This document shows, in pieces, positions 27,443 to 37,137 of a stretch of DNA of 64,000 nt (the stretch's first letter is position 1; each line of letters opens with the position of its first letter). A program made the position numbers and the translations under genes. This DNA comes from Rhodoferax sp. WC2427 (GTDB taxonomy: Bacteria; Pseudomonadota; Gammaproteobacteria; Burkholderiales; Burkholderiaceae_C): NCBI RefSeq assembly GCF_040822085.1, contig NZ_CP162006.1, positions 62,001-126,000 of the forward strand, given 5' to 3'. Below the pieces are notes generated by a model. The model made no database searches and was not told the origin of the DNA. It saw only the letters and a list, made by a program, of their open reading frames with translations.

Positions 27443-28132
27443 CGGTACGGCCACGGCGCGTTGCAGCTCGTTGGCGATAGTGCGGTTTTTGCTGTCCATG
27501 GCGTGCTCGAACATGGCGCGCCCGGCGGCATCCGGGTCACCGGAAGCAATGGCGGCAATGATGGGGCGGTGCTCGTGGGCGGTGATGGGCATGAGCCAGC
27601 TGTCGGCCAGGTTCAGGCGGCGAAACAGCGACAGTTCCTTGATCAGCTTGCGGTAGATCTCGGTGAGCTTGCGGTTGCCCGCCAGCTCGACCAGGCGGTC
27701 GTGGAACTTGAGGTTCAGCAGGTGGTAGTGGTAGGCGTCCTGGGCCTTGACCTGGCGCTCCATGTCGGCCACCAGGGCCTTGATTTCCTTGAGCTGCGCC
27801 ACCGTGATGTGCACCGCCAGCTGGCGGCCCACCAGCTCGTCCAGGGTGGCGCGCAGGTCAAAGATTTCGATGGCTTCTGCGGTGGGGATGTCGCGCACGA
27901 ACACGCCCCGGTTCTTCTCGACCCGCAGCAGGCCGCCTTCTTCGAGCATGCGAAAGGCCTCGCGCACCGGGCCGCGCGACACCCCCAGTTTGAGGGCCAG
28001 CGCGGCTTCGATCAGCTTGCTACCGGGCGGGTACTCGCCCACCAGAATCGCCCGTTCCAGCTCCTGCTGCACCACACTGGTGAGGGAGCTGGTTTGGAGC
28101 AGGGCGATGGTGGGGTGGGGCGCAGCAGGCAT
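27407..28132 (-). CDS. GntR-family (FCD) regulator of the amine operon
   Basis: 241 residues. GntR winged HTH (VVQQELERAILVGEYPPGSKL, ALKLGVSRGPVREAFRMLEE, about 20-80), then an FCD effector domain (about 95-215) with metal/ligand residues in FHDRLVELAGN and HEHRPIIAAI. It follows the amine permease gene by 15 bp on the same strand, and a perfect GntR-type palindrome lies in the divergent promoter (29826-29839). It probably controls both the permease and the ligase operon. Confidence 0.9.
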   Translation of the reverse strand: MPAAPHPTIALLQTSSLTSVVQQELERAILVGEYPPGSKLIEAALALKLGVSRGPVREAFRMLEEGGLLRVEKNRGVFVRDIPTAEAIEIFDLRATLDELVGRQLAVHITVAQLKEIKALVADMERQVKAQDAYHYHLLNLKFHDRLVELAGNRKLTEIYRKLIKELSLFRRLNLADSWLMPITAHEHRPIIAAIASGDPDAAGRAMFEHAMDSKNRTIANELQRAVAVPLPAKTPRRKRV

Positions 28133-28147
28133 ACCCCGGAATTTAAT

Positions 28148-29617
28148 CTACTTTGCGGTCATCGACGCCACGGGAGGACCCTTGAAACGGCGGCGTTCGA
28201 AGCCAAACCAGACCACCGCCGTCAGTGCCAAAAAGGCCAGCGTGATCTGCAAGGCCGCGTCGTTGGGCGGCTGCACGCCCAGGAACAGGATCAGCGCGGC
28301 GCTTAAGCTCACCAGCAAAGCCACCAGGCGGAACACCGGGCCCATATTCCATGGCCCCATCTTGGTCCAGCTGCTGCCGTAGGCCAGGCCACCCAGCCCG
28401 ATCGGCAGGCCGTAAGAGATGAAGATGAAGATCACTGTGACCGACACGATGGTGGTGTAGGCAGGGGTGTACAGGGTGAACAGCACGGCGATGGTGCAGG
28501 CCGTCCAGATGGCGGCCACGGGCGACTTGAGCGTGGCGTGCACGGTTTTCAGCGCGTTGGAGGCGGGCAGGCCGCCGTCGCGGGCAAAGGCAAAAATCAT
28601 CCGCGAGGCCGAGGTGACGGTGGCCAGGCCGCAGAGGAATTGCGAGGCGGTGATGGCCCAGTACAAGACATTTTTCAGACCCGCTGGCAGCACGGCATCC
28701 ATGGTGCCGAAAAACACGTTGCCGCCCGAAGCCGCGGCCTTGTCCATGTCGGGGATGGCGATCACAAACGCGCACAGCATCAGGTAGCCAAACAGCGAGG
28801 AGTACAGCACCGAGGTGACGATGCCCTTGGGCACGGCACTGGAGGCGCCCATGGTTTCCTCGGCCGTGTGGGCCGACGCGTCAAAGCCGGTGATGGTGTA
28901 GATGGGCAGCAGCAGGCCCAGGCCGAACAGCATCCACATGCTTTGGGTGGCAGGCCAGACACCGCCGCCCGCGTCGCCGCTGTAGTTCTTGAAGGTGAAC
29001 AGGCGCGACAGGTCAAAACTGGGGGCGTAGGCCAGCAGCGCCACCGTCAGGCCGATGGCCGTGGCAAAGATCAGGTAGCCGCTGATGTCGGTCAGAAACG
29101 CCGTCAGCTTGATGCCCACATGGTTGGCCAGGGCCTGCAGCGCGGTGATGCCAATGACAAACGCGGCCTGGGTGGCAAAGGTCGGCTCCCACCCCAAGCT
29201 GGTGCCAAACGCACCGATAAAGAAGTAGAAGGTGCCCACGTTGATGGCGCCCAGCACCGTCACCAGGCCCAGCAGGTTCAGCCAGGCGGTCAGCCAGCCC
29301 CAGCCGCGCCCGCCCAGGATCGAGCTCCAGTGGTACAGCCCCCCGGCGGTGGGAAAGGCCGAGCCGATCTGCGCCATGCCCAGCGCAAACACCAGGCTGA
29401 TGGCGCTGCCCACCAACCAACCGATGCCGATGGCCGCGCCGCCCACGCCCGAAATGGCCTGCGACAGCGAGTTGATGCCACCCGACAAAATACAAATGAT
29501 GGAGAAGGAAATCGCGAAGTTGGAGAACGGCTTCATCGTGCGCGACAGCTCTTGCTTGTAGCCCATGCTTTGCAGCACGCTGGCATCGTCGGCAACCTGT
29601 TGGGGCGATAGTGACAT
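28148..29617 (-). CDS. APC-superfamily amino acid/amine permease
   Basis: 489 residues from ATG 29617 (a TTG directly before it is an alternative); AGAGG lies upstream. About 12 hydrophobic helices. N-terminal APC signature FAISFSIICILSGGINSLSQAI, then AFPTAGGLYHWSSILGGRGWGW and GFDASAHTAEETMGASSAVPKGI, as in GABA/choline/ethanolamine-type transporters. Divergent from the glutamine-synthetase-like gene and followed by its regulator, so it probably imports the amine that is glutamylated by that ligase. Confidence 0.88.
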   Translation of the reverse strand: MSLSPQQVADDASVLQSMGYKQELSRTMKPFSNFAISFSIICILSGGINSLSQAISGVGGAAIGIGWLVGSAISLVFALGMAQIGSAFPTAGGLYHWSSILGGRGWGWLTAWLNLLGLVTVLGAINVGTFYFFIGAFGTSLGWEPTFATQAAFVIGITALQALANHVGIKLTAFLTDISGYLIFATAIGLTVALLAYAPSFDLSRLFTFKNYSGDAGGGVWPATQSMWMLFGLGLLLPIYTITGFDASAHTAEETMGASSAVPKGIVTSVLYSSLFGYLMLCAFVIAIPDMDKAAASGGNVFFGTMDAVLPAGLKNVLYWAITASQFLCGLATVTSASRMIFAFARDGGLPASNALKTVHATLKSPVAAIWTACTIAVLFTLYTPAYTTIVSVTVIFIFISYGLPIGLGGLAYGSSWTKMGPWNMGPVFRLVALLVSLSAALILFLGVQPPNDAALQITLAFLALTAVVWFGFERRRFKGPPVASMTAK

Positions 29618-29629
29618 CAAATACCTCTC

Positions 29630-29912
29630 AAAAGTAGGGATAGGACTTATGCAGCGCCCCTGTAGCGCCCTTCGGGCTTACAGGGGGAACCTGCGTAAGT
29701 CCTGATGAATGGAAAATGAACACATGCACATCCCATGCCTGCTCTTGAGGGCGCGAAAGCGCGAGACGATGGAAACTGCTTTGGCGGTGTAACCGCGAAA
29801 CGCCGCCGAGGCAAGACCTATTGCTGATTGTTAACAATCTACCAAATCGAGAATTGACAAGCACAGTGCGACGCGTTTGAATGCATGGACTAAAAATACA
29901 GCGAGAGACAAG
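29630..29912. promoter_or_regulatory. Divergent promoter region with GntR operator
   Basis: Region between the permease and ligase starts. It includes an inverted repeat framed by AGGACTTATGC and GCGTAAGTCCT (29641-29702), a perfect 14-bp palindrome GATTGTTAACAATC (29826-29839) suited to a GntR-FCD dimer, and a TTGACA hexamer (29854-29859) ahead of the ligase gene. Confidence 0.6.
29826..29839. promoter_or_regulatory. GntR-FCD operator, perfect 14-bp palindrome
   Basis: GATTGTTAACAATC is a perfect inverted repeat in the divergent promoter, 74 bp before the ligase start codon. The nearby GntR-FCD protein is the obvious candidate ligand. Confidence 0.7.
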
Positions 29913-31289
<1,377 letters not shown>

Positions 31290-31333
31290 AACACCCCCAG
31301 GCTGCAGCGCTTCGCGTCTTTCGCCAACCCCCC

Positions 31334-31409
31334 TCGTATTGGCTTGAAAAGCCAATACGACACGCAGGGGGCAACACCAGCGGCCCGGCAAAGCCGGTTC
31401 CGCGGTGTT
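31334..31409. repeat. Two adjacent perfect hairpins between ligase and alcohol dehydrogenase genes
   Basis: First hairpin: 12-bp arms TCGTATTGGCTT/AAGCCAATACGA with a GAA loop (31334-31360). Second: a near-perfect stem from AACACC to GGTGTT (31373-31409) with arms GCGG/CCGC and CCGGC/GCCGG around an AAA loop. No T-tract follows, so a simple terminator is unlikely; they may tune the expression ratio inside the operon. Confidence 0.7.
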
Positions 31410-31497
31410 CTGCGAAGGCACGCCCGCCAGCAAGCTTTTTGCCTGCTAAGTGCGTTAAAAACTACCACGACCCCAAACTATTCCTCGTCTGTACAAC

Positions 31498-32631
31498 ATG
31501 ACTATTGCAAACTTCGCCTACCCCACGCCGATCCAGTTCGGCCCCGGTGCCCGCAAACTCGTGGCACAGCACCTTCTTGACCTGGGCCTGAAACGCCCGC
31601 TCATCGTCACCGACCGGGCGCTGGCCGCACTGCCGGTGATGGCCGAATTTTTGACCCATCTGCAGGGCCTCGACGTAGCGGTGTTCAGCGGCGTGTTTGG
31701 CAACCCCACCTGCAGCCAGGTGATGGACGGTGCGGCAGCCTTCAAAGCCCATAACGCCGACTGCGTGGTCGGCTTTGGCGGCGGTGCGGCGCTGGACGTG
31801 GCCAAGGTGGTGGGCATCCCCGCCACGCACCCCGGCGACATCCTCGAATACGTGTGGGACCACCCGCAGGTGCGCCCCATCACCCAGCCACTGCCGTACT
31901 TTGTGGCGCTGCCCACCACCTCGGGCACCGGCTCGGAAGTGGGCCGCTCCAGCGTGGTGAGCGAAAACGACACGCACCTCAAGCGCGTGGTGTTCAGCGC
32001 CCAGATTTTGGCCAAAACCGTGTTCGCCGACCCCGAGCTCACCCTGGGCCTGCCCGCCCACGTGACCGCCGCCACCGGCATGGATGCGCTCACCCACAAC
32101 ATCGAAAGCTACCTCTCGCCCGCCTACCACCCGCTGTGCGACGGCATTGCGCTGGAGGGCACGCGCATTGCCGCGGCCGCCCTGCGCACGGCAGTGCGCG
32201 AGCCCGGCAACCTGCAGGCCCGGTCCGACATGATGATGGCCTCGATGATGGGCGCGATTGGGTTCCAGAAAGACCTGGGCGCGGTGCATTCCTGCGCCCA
32301 CGCCCTGGGCGCCGTGTGCGACCTGCACCACGGCCTGGCCAATGCGCTGATGATCGACACCGTGATGGCCTGGAACTACAGCGCGGTGCCGCACAAGTTT
32401 GACGAGCTGGCCCATGTGTGCAAGGTGCACGGCGGGGGCCCGGCCTTCATTTCCTGGCTGCGCCAGCTCAAGGTGGATGTGGGCATCACCACCCGGCTGG
32501 CCGACTTTGGCGTGCGCCCCGAGCACCTGCCGCGCCTGGTCGAGATTGCCACCGCCGACATGTGCCACCAGACCAATCCGCGGCCCTGCACAGCGGCCGA
32601 TTTCGAGGCGCTGTTTTTGGAGGCCATGTGA
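31498..32631 (+). CDS. Iron-dependent alcohol dehydrogenase
   Basis: 377 residues of the Fe-ADH superfamily. NAD site GFGGGAALDVAK (92-103), PTTSGTGSE (139-147) and the metal ligands D196, H200, H264 and H278 by position relative to FucO. The stop codon overlaps the start of the hydrolase gene. Within this operon it occupies the step filled by the FAD amine oxidase PuuB in the putrescine pathway, which suggests the gamma-glutamyl substrate has a primary alcohol instead of an amine. Confidence 0.9.
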   Translation: MTIANFAYPTPIQFGPGARKLVAQHLLDLGLKRPLIVTDRALAALPVMAEFLTHLQGLDVAVFSGVFGNPTCSQVMDGAAAFKAHNADCVVGFGGGAALDVAKVVGIPATHPGDILEYVWDHPQVRPITQPLPYFVALPTTSGTGSEVGRSSVVSENDTHLKRVVFSAQILAKTVFADPELTLGLPAHVTAATGMDALTHNIESYLSPAYHPLCDGIALEGTRIAAAALRTAVREPGNLQARSDMMMASMMGAIGFQKDLGAVHSCAHALGAVCDLHHGLANALMIDTVMAWNYSAVPHKFDELAHVCKVHGGGPAFISWLRQLKVDVGITTRLADFGVRPEHLPRLVEIATADMCHQTNPRPCTAADFEALFLEAM

Positions 32632-33407
32632 AAGACCGTTTGAAGATCGGCATCAGCGCCTGCTTTTTGCACCCCGACCCGGCACGCGCCGCGTTTGCCA
32701 AAAAGACACTGCAGTACGTCGAGCAGTCCATGGCGCACTGGATCATGTCGGGCGGCGCGCTGCCGGTGATGGTGCCGTCGCCCGCCGGGGATACCGCGCG
32801 CGGCGACATCGGCTATGGCGACTACGCCTACTGGCTGGACGGCCTGGTGCTGCACGGCGGGGCCGACGTGTGGCCCGGCAGCTACGGCGAAACCCCGCTG
32901 CAGGAGCGCTGGAGCGGCGACCGCATCCGCGACGGCTACGAGCAGGCCCTGGTGCACGCCTTCGTGGCCGCGGGCAAGCCGGTGTTTGGCGTATGCCGGG
33001 GCCTGCAGCTGATCAACGTGGCCTTTGGCGGCACGCTGTACCAGGACATCGCCACCCAGCGCCCTGAAGCCGTGCTGCACCGCGATGCCGATGCCTACGA
33101 CCACCATTTCCACGCACTGGAAATCGTGCCCGAAACCCGGCTCAGCGCCCTGCTGGCGGGCGCAAGCAGCAACCAAATCAATAGCATCCACCACCAGGCC
33201 ATCAAGGACCTGGCGCCGGGCTTTGTGGTGGAAGCCCGCAGCCCCGACGACGGCATGATCGAAGCCATCCGCAGCACCGGCCCGGCCTATGTGGCCGCCG
33301 TGCAATGGCACCCCGAATTCCACCAGCCTGCCCTGGGTACGCTGGACGACACCCCTTTGCTCACCGACTTTCTGGCCGCCGCGCAGGCCGCCAAGGACCG
33401 CGGTTAA
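32628..33407 (+). CDS. Class I glutamine amidotransferase-fold gamma-glutamyl hydrolase (PuuD-like)
   Basis: 259 residues from GTG 32628, overlapping the previous stop by 4 bp, with GGAGG at 32619-32623. Peptidase C26 catalytic triad: C123 (FGVCRGLQ), H228 and E230 (QWHPEF). PuuD-type enzymes release an amino acid or GABA from its gamma-glutamyl form. Here it would free the product acid after the two oxidations and regenerate glutamate. Translationally coupled to the alcohol dehydrogenase. Confidence 0.9.
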   Translation: MKDRLKIGISACFLHPDPARAAFAKKTLQYVEQSMAHWIMSGGALPVMVPSPAGDTARGDIGYGDYAYWLDGLVLHGGADVWPGSYGETPLQERWSGDRIRDGYEQALVHAFVAAGKPVFGVCRGLQLINVAFGGTLYQDIATQRPEAVLHRDADAYDHHFHALEIVPETRLSALLAGASSNQINSIHHQAIKDLAPGFVVEARSPDDGMIEAIRSTGPAYVAAVQWHPEFHQPALGTLDDTPLLTDFLAAAQAAKDRG

Positions 33408-33419
33408 CGTTTAAATACA

Positions 33420-33516
33420 CCCTCACCCCGGCCCTCTCCCGCGCACGGGAGAGGGAGGAATGCAGCAGCCCTGCCTTGCTCCCTCTCCCCGCCGGGGAGA
33501 GGGTTGGGGTGAGGGT
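33420..33516. repeat. CCCTCACCCC-type G/C-rich interspersed repeat
   Basis: Begins CCTCACCCCGGCCCTCTCCC and ends with the mirror GGGAGAGGGTTGGGGTGAGG, as at 4912-5062, again inside an operon between two genes. Confidence 0.85.
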
Positions 33517-33532
33517 GAACCCAAGGACTCCC

Positions 33533-34894
33533 ATGCTCACCATCTACAACCCCGCCACCGGTACGCACATCACCCAGGTGCCCGCCGACGATGCCGCCAG
33601 CGTGGCCGCTAAATTCCAGGCCGCCCGCGCCGCCCAGCCCGCCTGGGCCGCCACGCCGATGCCGCAGCGCCTGGCCTGCGTGGCCCGCTTCCGCGCCGCC
33701 GTGGTGGCCGAGCTGGAGGCCCTGGCTGCCACCATGACGGCCGAGACCGGCAAACCCATCAGCATGTCGCGCAACGAGCTCAACGGCTTGCTGGGCCGCA
33801 TCGACTTCTTCCTGGCCGAGGCGGCAGCCAGCACCGCCACCCAGACCGTGTTGGCCGAGGGCGGCATGACCGAGCAGATCCAGCACATCCCGCTGGGCGT
33901 GGTGGCCAACATCTCGGCCTGGAACTACCCCTGGTTCGTAGGCTGCAACGTCATCCTGCCCGCGCTGCTGACCGGCAACGCGGTGCTGTACAAGCCGTCT
34001 GAATTCGCCACGTTGACCGGCATGGCCATTGTTCGGCTGCTGCACGCTGCAGGTGTGCCAGCCGACGTGCTGGCGCTGTGCGTGGGCGGCGGCGAGGTGG
34101 GTGCGGCCCTGCAGGCGCAGCGCATCGACGGCCTGTTTTTCACCGGCTCCTACGCCACTGGCGCCAAGATCGCCCAGGCCCTGGGCCCGCGCATGGTCAA
34201 GCTGCAACTGGAACTGGGCGGCAAGGACCCCACCTACGTCTGCGACGACGCCAACCCCGCCACCGCCGCCGCCTCCCTGGCCGACGGCGCGATGTACAAC
34301 ACCGGCCAGAGCTGCTGCTCGGTGGAGCGCATCTACGTGCACGAGAAAGTGTTCGATGCCTTCGTGGCCGCGTTTGTCGACACGGTGCACGGCTTCAAGG
34401 TGGGCGACCCGATGGACGACAGTACCTACATCGGTGCCATCACCCGCGCCGCCCAGCTCGAGGTGCTGGACGCGCAGGTGGCGGATGCCGTGGCCAAGGG
34501 CGCGCAGCTGCTCACCGGCGGCACGCGCCTGCCAGGCAATACCTTCGCCCCCACCGTGCTGGTGGATGTGGACCACAGCATGGACCTGATGCGCGAGGAA
34601 AGCTTTGGCCCGGTCATCGGCATCCAGAAGGTGGCCAGCGACGCCGAAGCGGTGGCCCTGATGAACGACACGCGCTACGGCCTGACGGCGGGCGTCTTCA
34701 CCCCCGACGAGGCCCGCGCCCGCGCCCTGCTGGCCCAGGTGAACGCCGGTAGCGTTTACTGGAACTGTTGCGACCGCGTCAGCCCCCGCCTGCCCTGGAG
34801 CGGCCATGGCGACTCGGGTGTGGGCCTGACGCTGTCGACCTACGGCATCCAGACCTTCACCCGGCCCAAGGCCTGGCATCTGCGCCAGGCTTAG
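33533..34894 (+). CDS. NAD(P)-dependent aldehyde dehydrogenase
   Basis: 453 residues from ATG 33533 (AAGGA at 33523-33527); an upstream reading crosses the repeat and is a shadow. ALDH features: SAWNYP with N131, FTGSYATG (203-210), LELGGKDP with general base E227 and the catalytic cysteine C261 in NTGQSC. Predicted to oxidise the gamma-glutamyl aldehyde made by the Fe-ADH. Last gene of the operon. Confidence 0.9.
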   Translation: MLTIYNPATGTHITQVPADDAASVAAKFQAARAAQPAWAATPMPQRLACVARFRAAVVAELEALAATMTAETGKPISMSRNELNGLLGRIDFFLAEAAASTATQTVLAEGGMTEQIQHIPLGVVANISAWNYPWFVGCNVILPALLTGNAVLYKPSEFATLTGMAIVRLLHAAGVPADVLALCVGGGEVGAALQAQRIDGLFFTGSYATGAKIAQALGPRMVKLQLELGGKDPTYVCDDANPATAAASLADGAMYNTGQSCCSVERIYVHEKVFDAFVAAFVDTVHGFKVGDPMDDSTYIGAITRAAQLEVLDAQVADAVAKGAQLLTGGTRLPGNTFAPTVLVDVDHSMDLMREESFGPVIGIQKVASDAEAVALMNDTRYGLTAGVFTPDEARARALLAQVNAGSVYWNCCDRVSPRLPWSGHGDSGVGLTLSTYGIQTFTRPKAWHLRQA

Positions 34895-34953
34895 GTATCA
34901 AATCGGGCGCTTGCGCTTATTCCATAAGCGCAAGCAGCTATTTATACAATAGC
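34893..34953. repeat. Dispersed palindromic intergenic element, copy 9
   Basis: The most symmetric copy: GGGCGCTTGCGCTTATTCCA then TAAGCGCAAGCAGCTAT and a TTATACAATAGC tail. It starts at the aldehyde dehydrogenase stop codon. Confidence 0.85.
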
Positions 34954-35007
34954 GTATATCCCACGGACTTTGCAGGGTTATTGCCGCCAGGTGGTCTTTT
35001 CGATCCA

Positions 35008-35036
35008 ATTTAGATATATCGTAATGGTATCTAAAT
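35008..35036. promoter_or_regulatory. Candidate YqjI operator dyad
   Basis: Perfect 9-bp arms ATTTAGATA (35008-35016) and TATCTAAAT (35028-35036) with an 11-bp spacer, 16 bp ahead of the yqjI start. Position and symmetry suit a PadR-type autoregulator. Confidence 0.7.
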
Positions 35037-35052
35037 CACATCGAAAGAACCT

Positions 35053-35673
35053 ATGCCCCATTTTGAAAAACGCAGCGAACACCCAGAACACGGCGGCCCC
35101 TGCCGCGGCCGCGGTGAACACCACCACCCGCACCACCACGGCCACCTCGTGCGTGGCGAGCATCCGCACCCCGGCGGTGAACACCCTGGGCGCGGCGGTC
35201 GCCACGGTGGCGGGCCAGGCCGGGTGTTTGGCCACGGTGGCCTGCGCCTGGTGCTGCTGCAGCTGATCGCCGACAAGCCCCGCCACGGCTACGAGCTGAT
35301 CAAGGAGATCGGTGACCGCCTGGGCGGCAGCTACAGCCCCAGCCCGGGCGTGATCTACCCCACGCTGACCCTGCTGGAAGAGCTGGGCTACACCGCCATG
35401 GCCGAGAGCGGTGGCGGCCGCAAGCTCTACAGCATCACCGACGCAGGCCAGGCCTTTCTGGCCGAGAACCGCGTGGAAGCCGATGCCCTGCTGTCGCGCA
35501 TGGCCAACGCCGACGCACCCCACCCCGGCCGCCCGCCCCAGGTGGTGCGCGCTTTGGAAAACTTCAAGCTGGCCGCCCGCATGCGCCTGGGCGGCGCCCC
35601 CCTGACCGATGAACAGGCCCATGCCTTTGCCCAGATTCTGGACAACGCCGCCCAACAACTGGAAAGAATCTGA
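35053..35673 (+). CDS. yqjI: PadR-family metal-responsive regulator YqjI
   Basis: 206 residues. The first 61 residues hold 15 histidines in Gly/Pro-rich sequence, followed by FGHGGLRLVLLQLIADKPRHGYELIKEI and SPGVIYPTLTLLEELGY, the PadR winged HTH, and a C-terminal dimerisation helix. E. coli YqjI has the same plan and uses the histidine tail to sense nickel, regulating the ferric reductase yqjH. Here yqjH follows directly in the same operon rather than being divergent, and a dyad operator (35008-35036) lies in the promoter. Confidence 0.9.
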   Translation: MPHFEKRSEHPEHGGPCRGRGEHHHPHHHGHLVRGEHPHPGGEHPGRGGRHGGGPGRVFGHGGLRLVLLQLIADKPRHGYELIKEIGDRLGGSYSPSPGVIYPTLTLLEELGYTAMAESGGGRKLYSITDAGQAFLAENRVEADALLSRMANADAPHPGRPPQVVRALENFKLAARMRLGGAPLTDEQAHAFAQILDNAAQQLERI

Positions 35674-36468
35674 GTGAGCACCCCCAACCGCACCGCCACC
35701 CGCGTCCGCCACGAGCTGAAATTTCGCCAGCTGAGCGTTGTGCGCACCCAGCAGCTCACACCCCACATGGTCCGCATCACGCTGGGCGGGCCCGATCTGG
35801 CGGGCTTCACCAGCCCGGGTTTTGACGACCACGTGAAAGTTTTCTTTCCCGACCCGGTGACCGGCGCACTGGTATGGCCCGGCGGCGCCGAAGGCGGCCC
35901 GCGCCCCACCATGCGCGACTACACGCCGCAGCACTTCGACCCGCAAGCTCTTACCCTGGTGATCGACTTCGCGCTGCACGATGCCGGCCCGGCCACCACC
36001 TGGGCGGCGCAGGCCCAGGTGGGCCAGGTGCTGGGCGTGGGCGGCCCGCGCGGCTCTTTCATACTGCCGACCGACTTTGACGGCCACCTGCTCATCGGCG
36101 ACGACACCGCCATTCCCGCCATCGCCCGGCGCCTGGCCGAACTGCCTGCCGGAGCCCCCGCGCTGGTGTTGATCGAAGTAGATGGCCCTGAAGACGAGCA
36201 AGCCCTGCCCAGCACCGCCCAGGCCACCGTGGTGTGGGTGCACCGCCAGGGCCAGCCCCATGGCCGCCAGCCGCTGCTGCTGGAGCGCCTGCGCGCCCTG
36301 GCTTTGCCACCCGGCGACATCCACGCCTGGGTGGGCTGCGAAACCCACACCGCCAAGGCCTTGCGGGCACACCTGGTGGGTGAACGTGGCGTACAGCCGC
36401 AATGGACCAAGGCGGCAGGTTACTGGCGCCAGGGCAGCGCGGCCACACACGATGCCATCGAGGCCTGA
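35674..36468 (+). CDS. yqjH: Siderophore-interacting protein, NADPH-dependent ferric-chelate reductase
   Basis: 264 residues from GTG 35674, immediately after the yqjI stop, with GGAAAG as ribosome site. FAD-binding siderophore-interacting fold: PHMVRITLGGPDL, RDYTPQHFDP, GPRGSFILP and the C-terminal GDDTAIPAIARRL and VGCETHTAKALRAHL. YqjH releases iron from ferric chelates in the cytoplasm, and its control by a nickel-sensing regulator links iron supply to metal stress. No siderophore genes are close. Confidence 0.9.
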   Translation: MSTPNRTATRVRHELKFRQLSVVRTQQLTPHMVRITLGGPDLAGFTSPGFDDHVKVFFPDPVTGALVWPGGAEGGPRPTMRDYTPQHFDPQALTLVIDFALHDAGPATTWAAQAQVGQVLGVGGPRGSFILPTDFDGHLLIGDDTAIPAIARRLAELPAGAPALVLIEVDGPEDEQALPSTAQATVVWVHRQGQPHGRQPLLLERLRALALPPGDIHAWVGCETHTAKALRAHLVGERGVQPQWTKAAGYWRQGSAATHDAIEA

Positions 36469-36480
36469 TCTGGGGAAAAG

Positions 36481-36710
36481 TTGGCTTGCCTCTTCTTCTA
36501 ATACTTCTATTAATCAAATAGTAGTAGTAGTAAGCATGGCCTCTGCATGTGGATAAGTTGTGATAAGCCTTACAGGTCAAGGACTTAGCCCATTTTGACG
36601 GCTGTGCGTGACCTTGCTTTTCTGCTGTCGCCACAATATGAACAACTTTGGCGGATCGATACAAGCTGTGGATAACTGTCTGCTTATGCAAAAACTATCC
36701 ACAGGCTTTG
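36481..36710 (+). other. OriC-like DnaA-box module A
   Basis: Reading left to right: TTCTATTAAT (36505-36514), a (TAG)4TAAG run (36519-36534) like a DnaA-trio, a perfect DnaA box in reverse (36548-36556), a spacer with a 22-bp block identical to module B (36603-36624), a second perfect reverse DnaA box (36667-36675), TTATGCAAA (36684-36692) and CTATCCACA (36695-36703, one mismatch). It fills the gap upstream of a glutaredoxin-like gene. The same ordered set of blocks recurs in inverse orientation at 57190-56969. Replication function is inference; no dnaA, dnaN or parAB is nearby. Confidence 0.7.
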
Positions 36711-36758
36711 CCGGGACGTGGCTGGGCTATGCTGCAGGTTTAGTTCCAAGGAAATCCG

Positions 36759-37124
36759 ATGCCCCGTTTCGTCCTCGAAGAAGACCGCATCCACCCCGCC
36801 ATCCGCGACAAGGTGGCCGCTTCGCAGCGGGCCATCGTGCAAGAGGTGCAGGCAGCCGTGGCGGCGCATGCCGTGGTCGTGGTGGGGATGCGGGCCAATC
36901 CGTTTCCGCGCAAGGCCCGTAAGGCGCTGGATGCGGCACGGGTGCCGCACCATTACCTGGAGTACGGCAGCTATCTGAGCATGTGGCGGGAGCGTGGCGC
37001 TTTGAAGATGTGGACCGGCTGGCCCACCTTGCCCATGGTGTTCGTGCGGGGCACGCTGGTGGGCGGATGCACCGATCTAGAAAGGTTGATCCAGACCGGT
37101 GAGCTAGCCAAGATGCTCGGCTAG
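36759..37124 (+). CDS. Glutaredoxin-like protein lacking the catalytic cysteines
   Basis: 121 residues. The C-terminal 80 residues follow the monothiol-glutaredoxin pattern: VVVGMRANPFPRKARKAL, a TLPMVFVRGTLVGG cis-proline and glutathione-site block, then DLERL. The active-site CPxC/CPYS is replaced by NPFP, so classic thiol chemistry is not possible; the only cysteine is in GGCTDL. It could still bind glutathione or an Fe-S cluster by other means. AAGGAA lies 8-13 nt upstream. It lies directly downstream of oriC-like module A. Confidence 0.8.
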   Translation: MPRFVLEEDRIHPAIRDKVAASQRAIVQEVQAAVAAHAVVVVGMRANPFPRKARKALDAARVPHHYLEYGSYLSMWRERGALKMWTGWPTLPMVFVRGTLVGGCTDLERLIQTGELAKMLG

Positions 37125-37137
37125 CCTTTCTGTTGCA

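Noticed and set aside
33305..33532. An N-terminal extension of the aldehyde dehydrogenase through the G/C-rich repeat.
   Set aside because: The extension translates repeat DNA and the end of the hydrolase gene; the ATG at 33533 has a ribosome site and the normal family start.
36519..36534. The TAG trinucleotide run read as a slippage microsatellite for phase variation.
   Set aside because: It lies in non-coding DNA, the same run with the same flanks recurs in module B, and it forms one part of an ordered set with DnaA boxes, so contingency slippage is the weaker explanation.
36759..37124. Calling the glutaredoxin-like gene a pseudogene because the catalytic cysteines are absent.
   Set aside because: The frame is intact, the remaining fold motifs are conserved and a ribosome site is present; loss of cysteines alone does not show decay.
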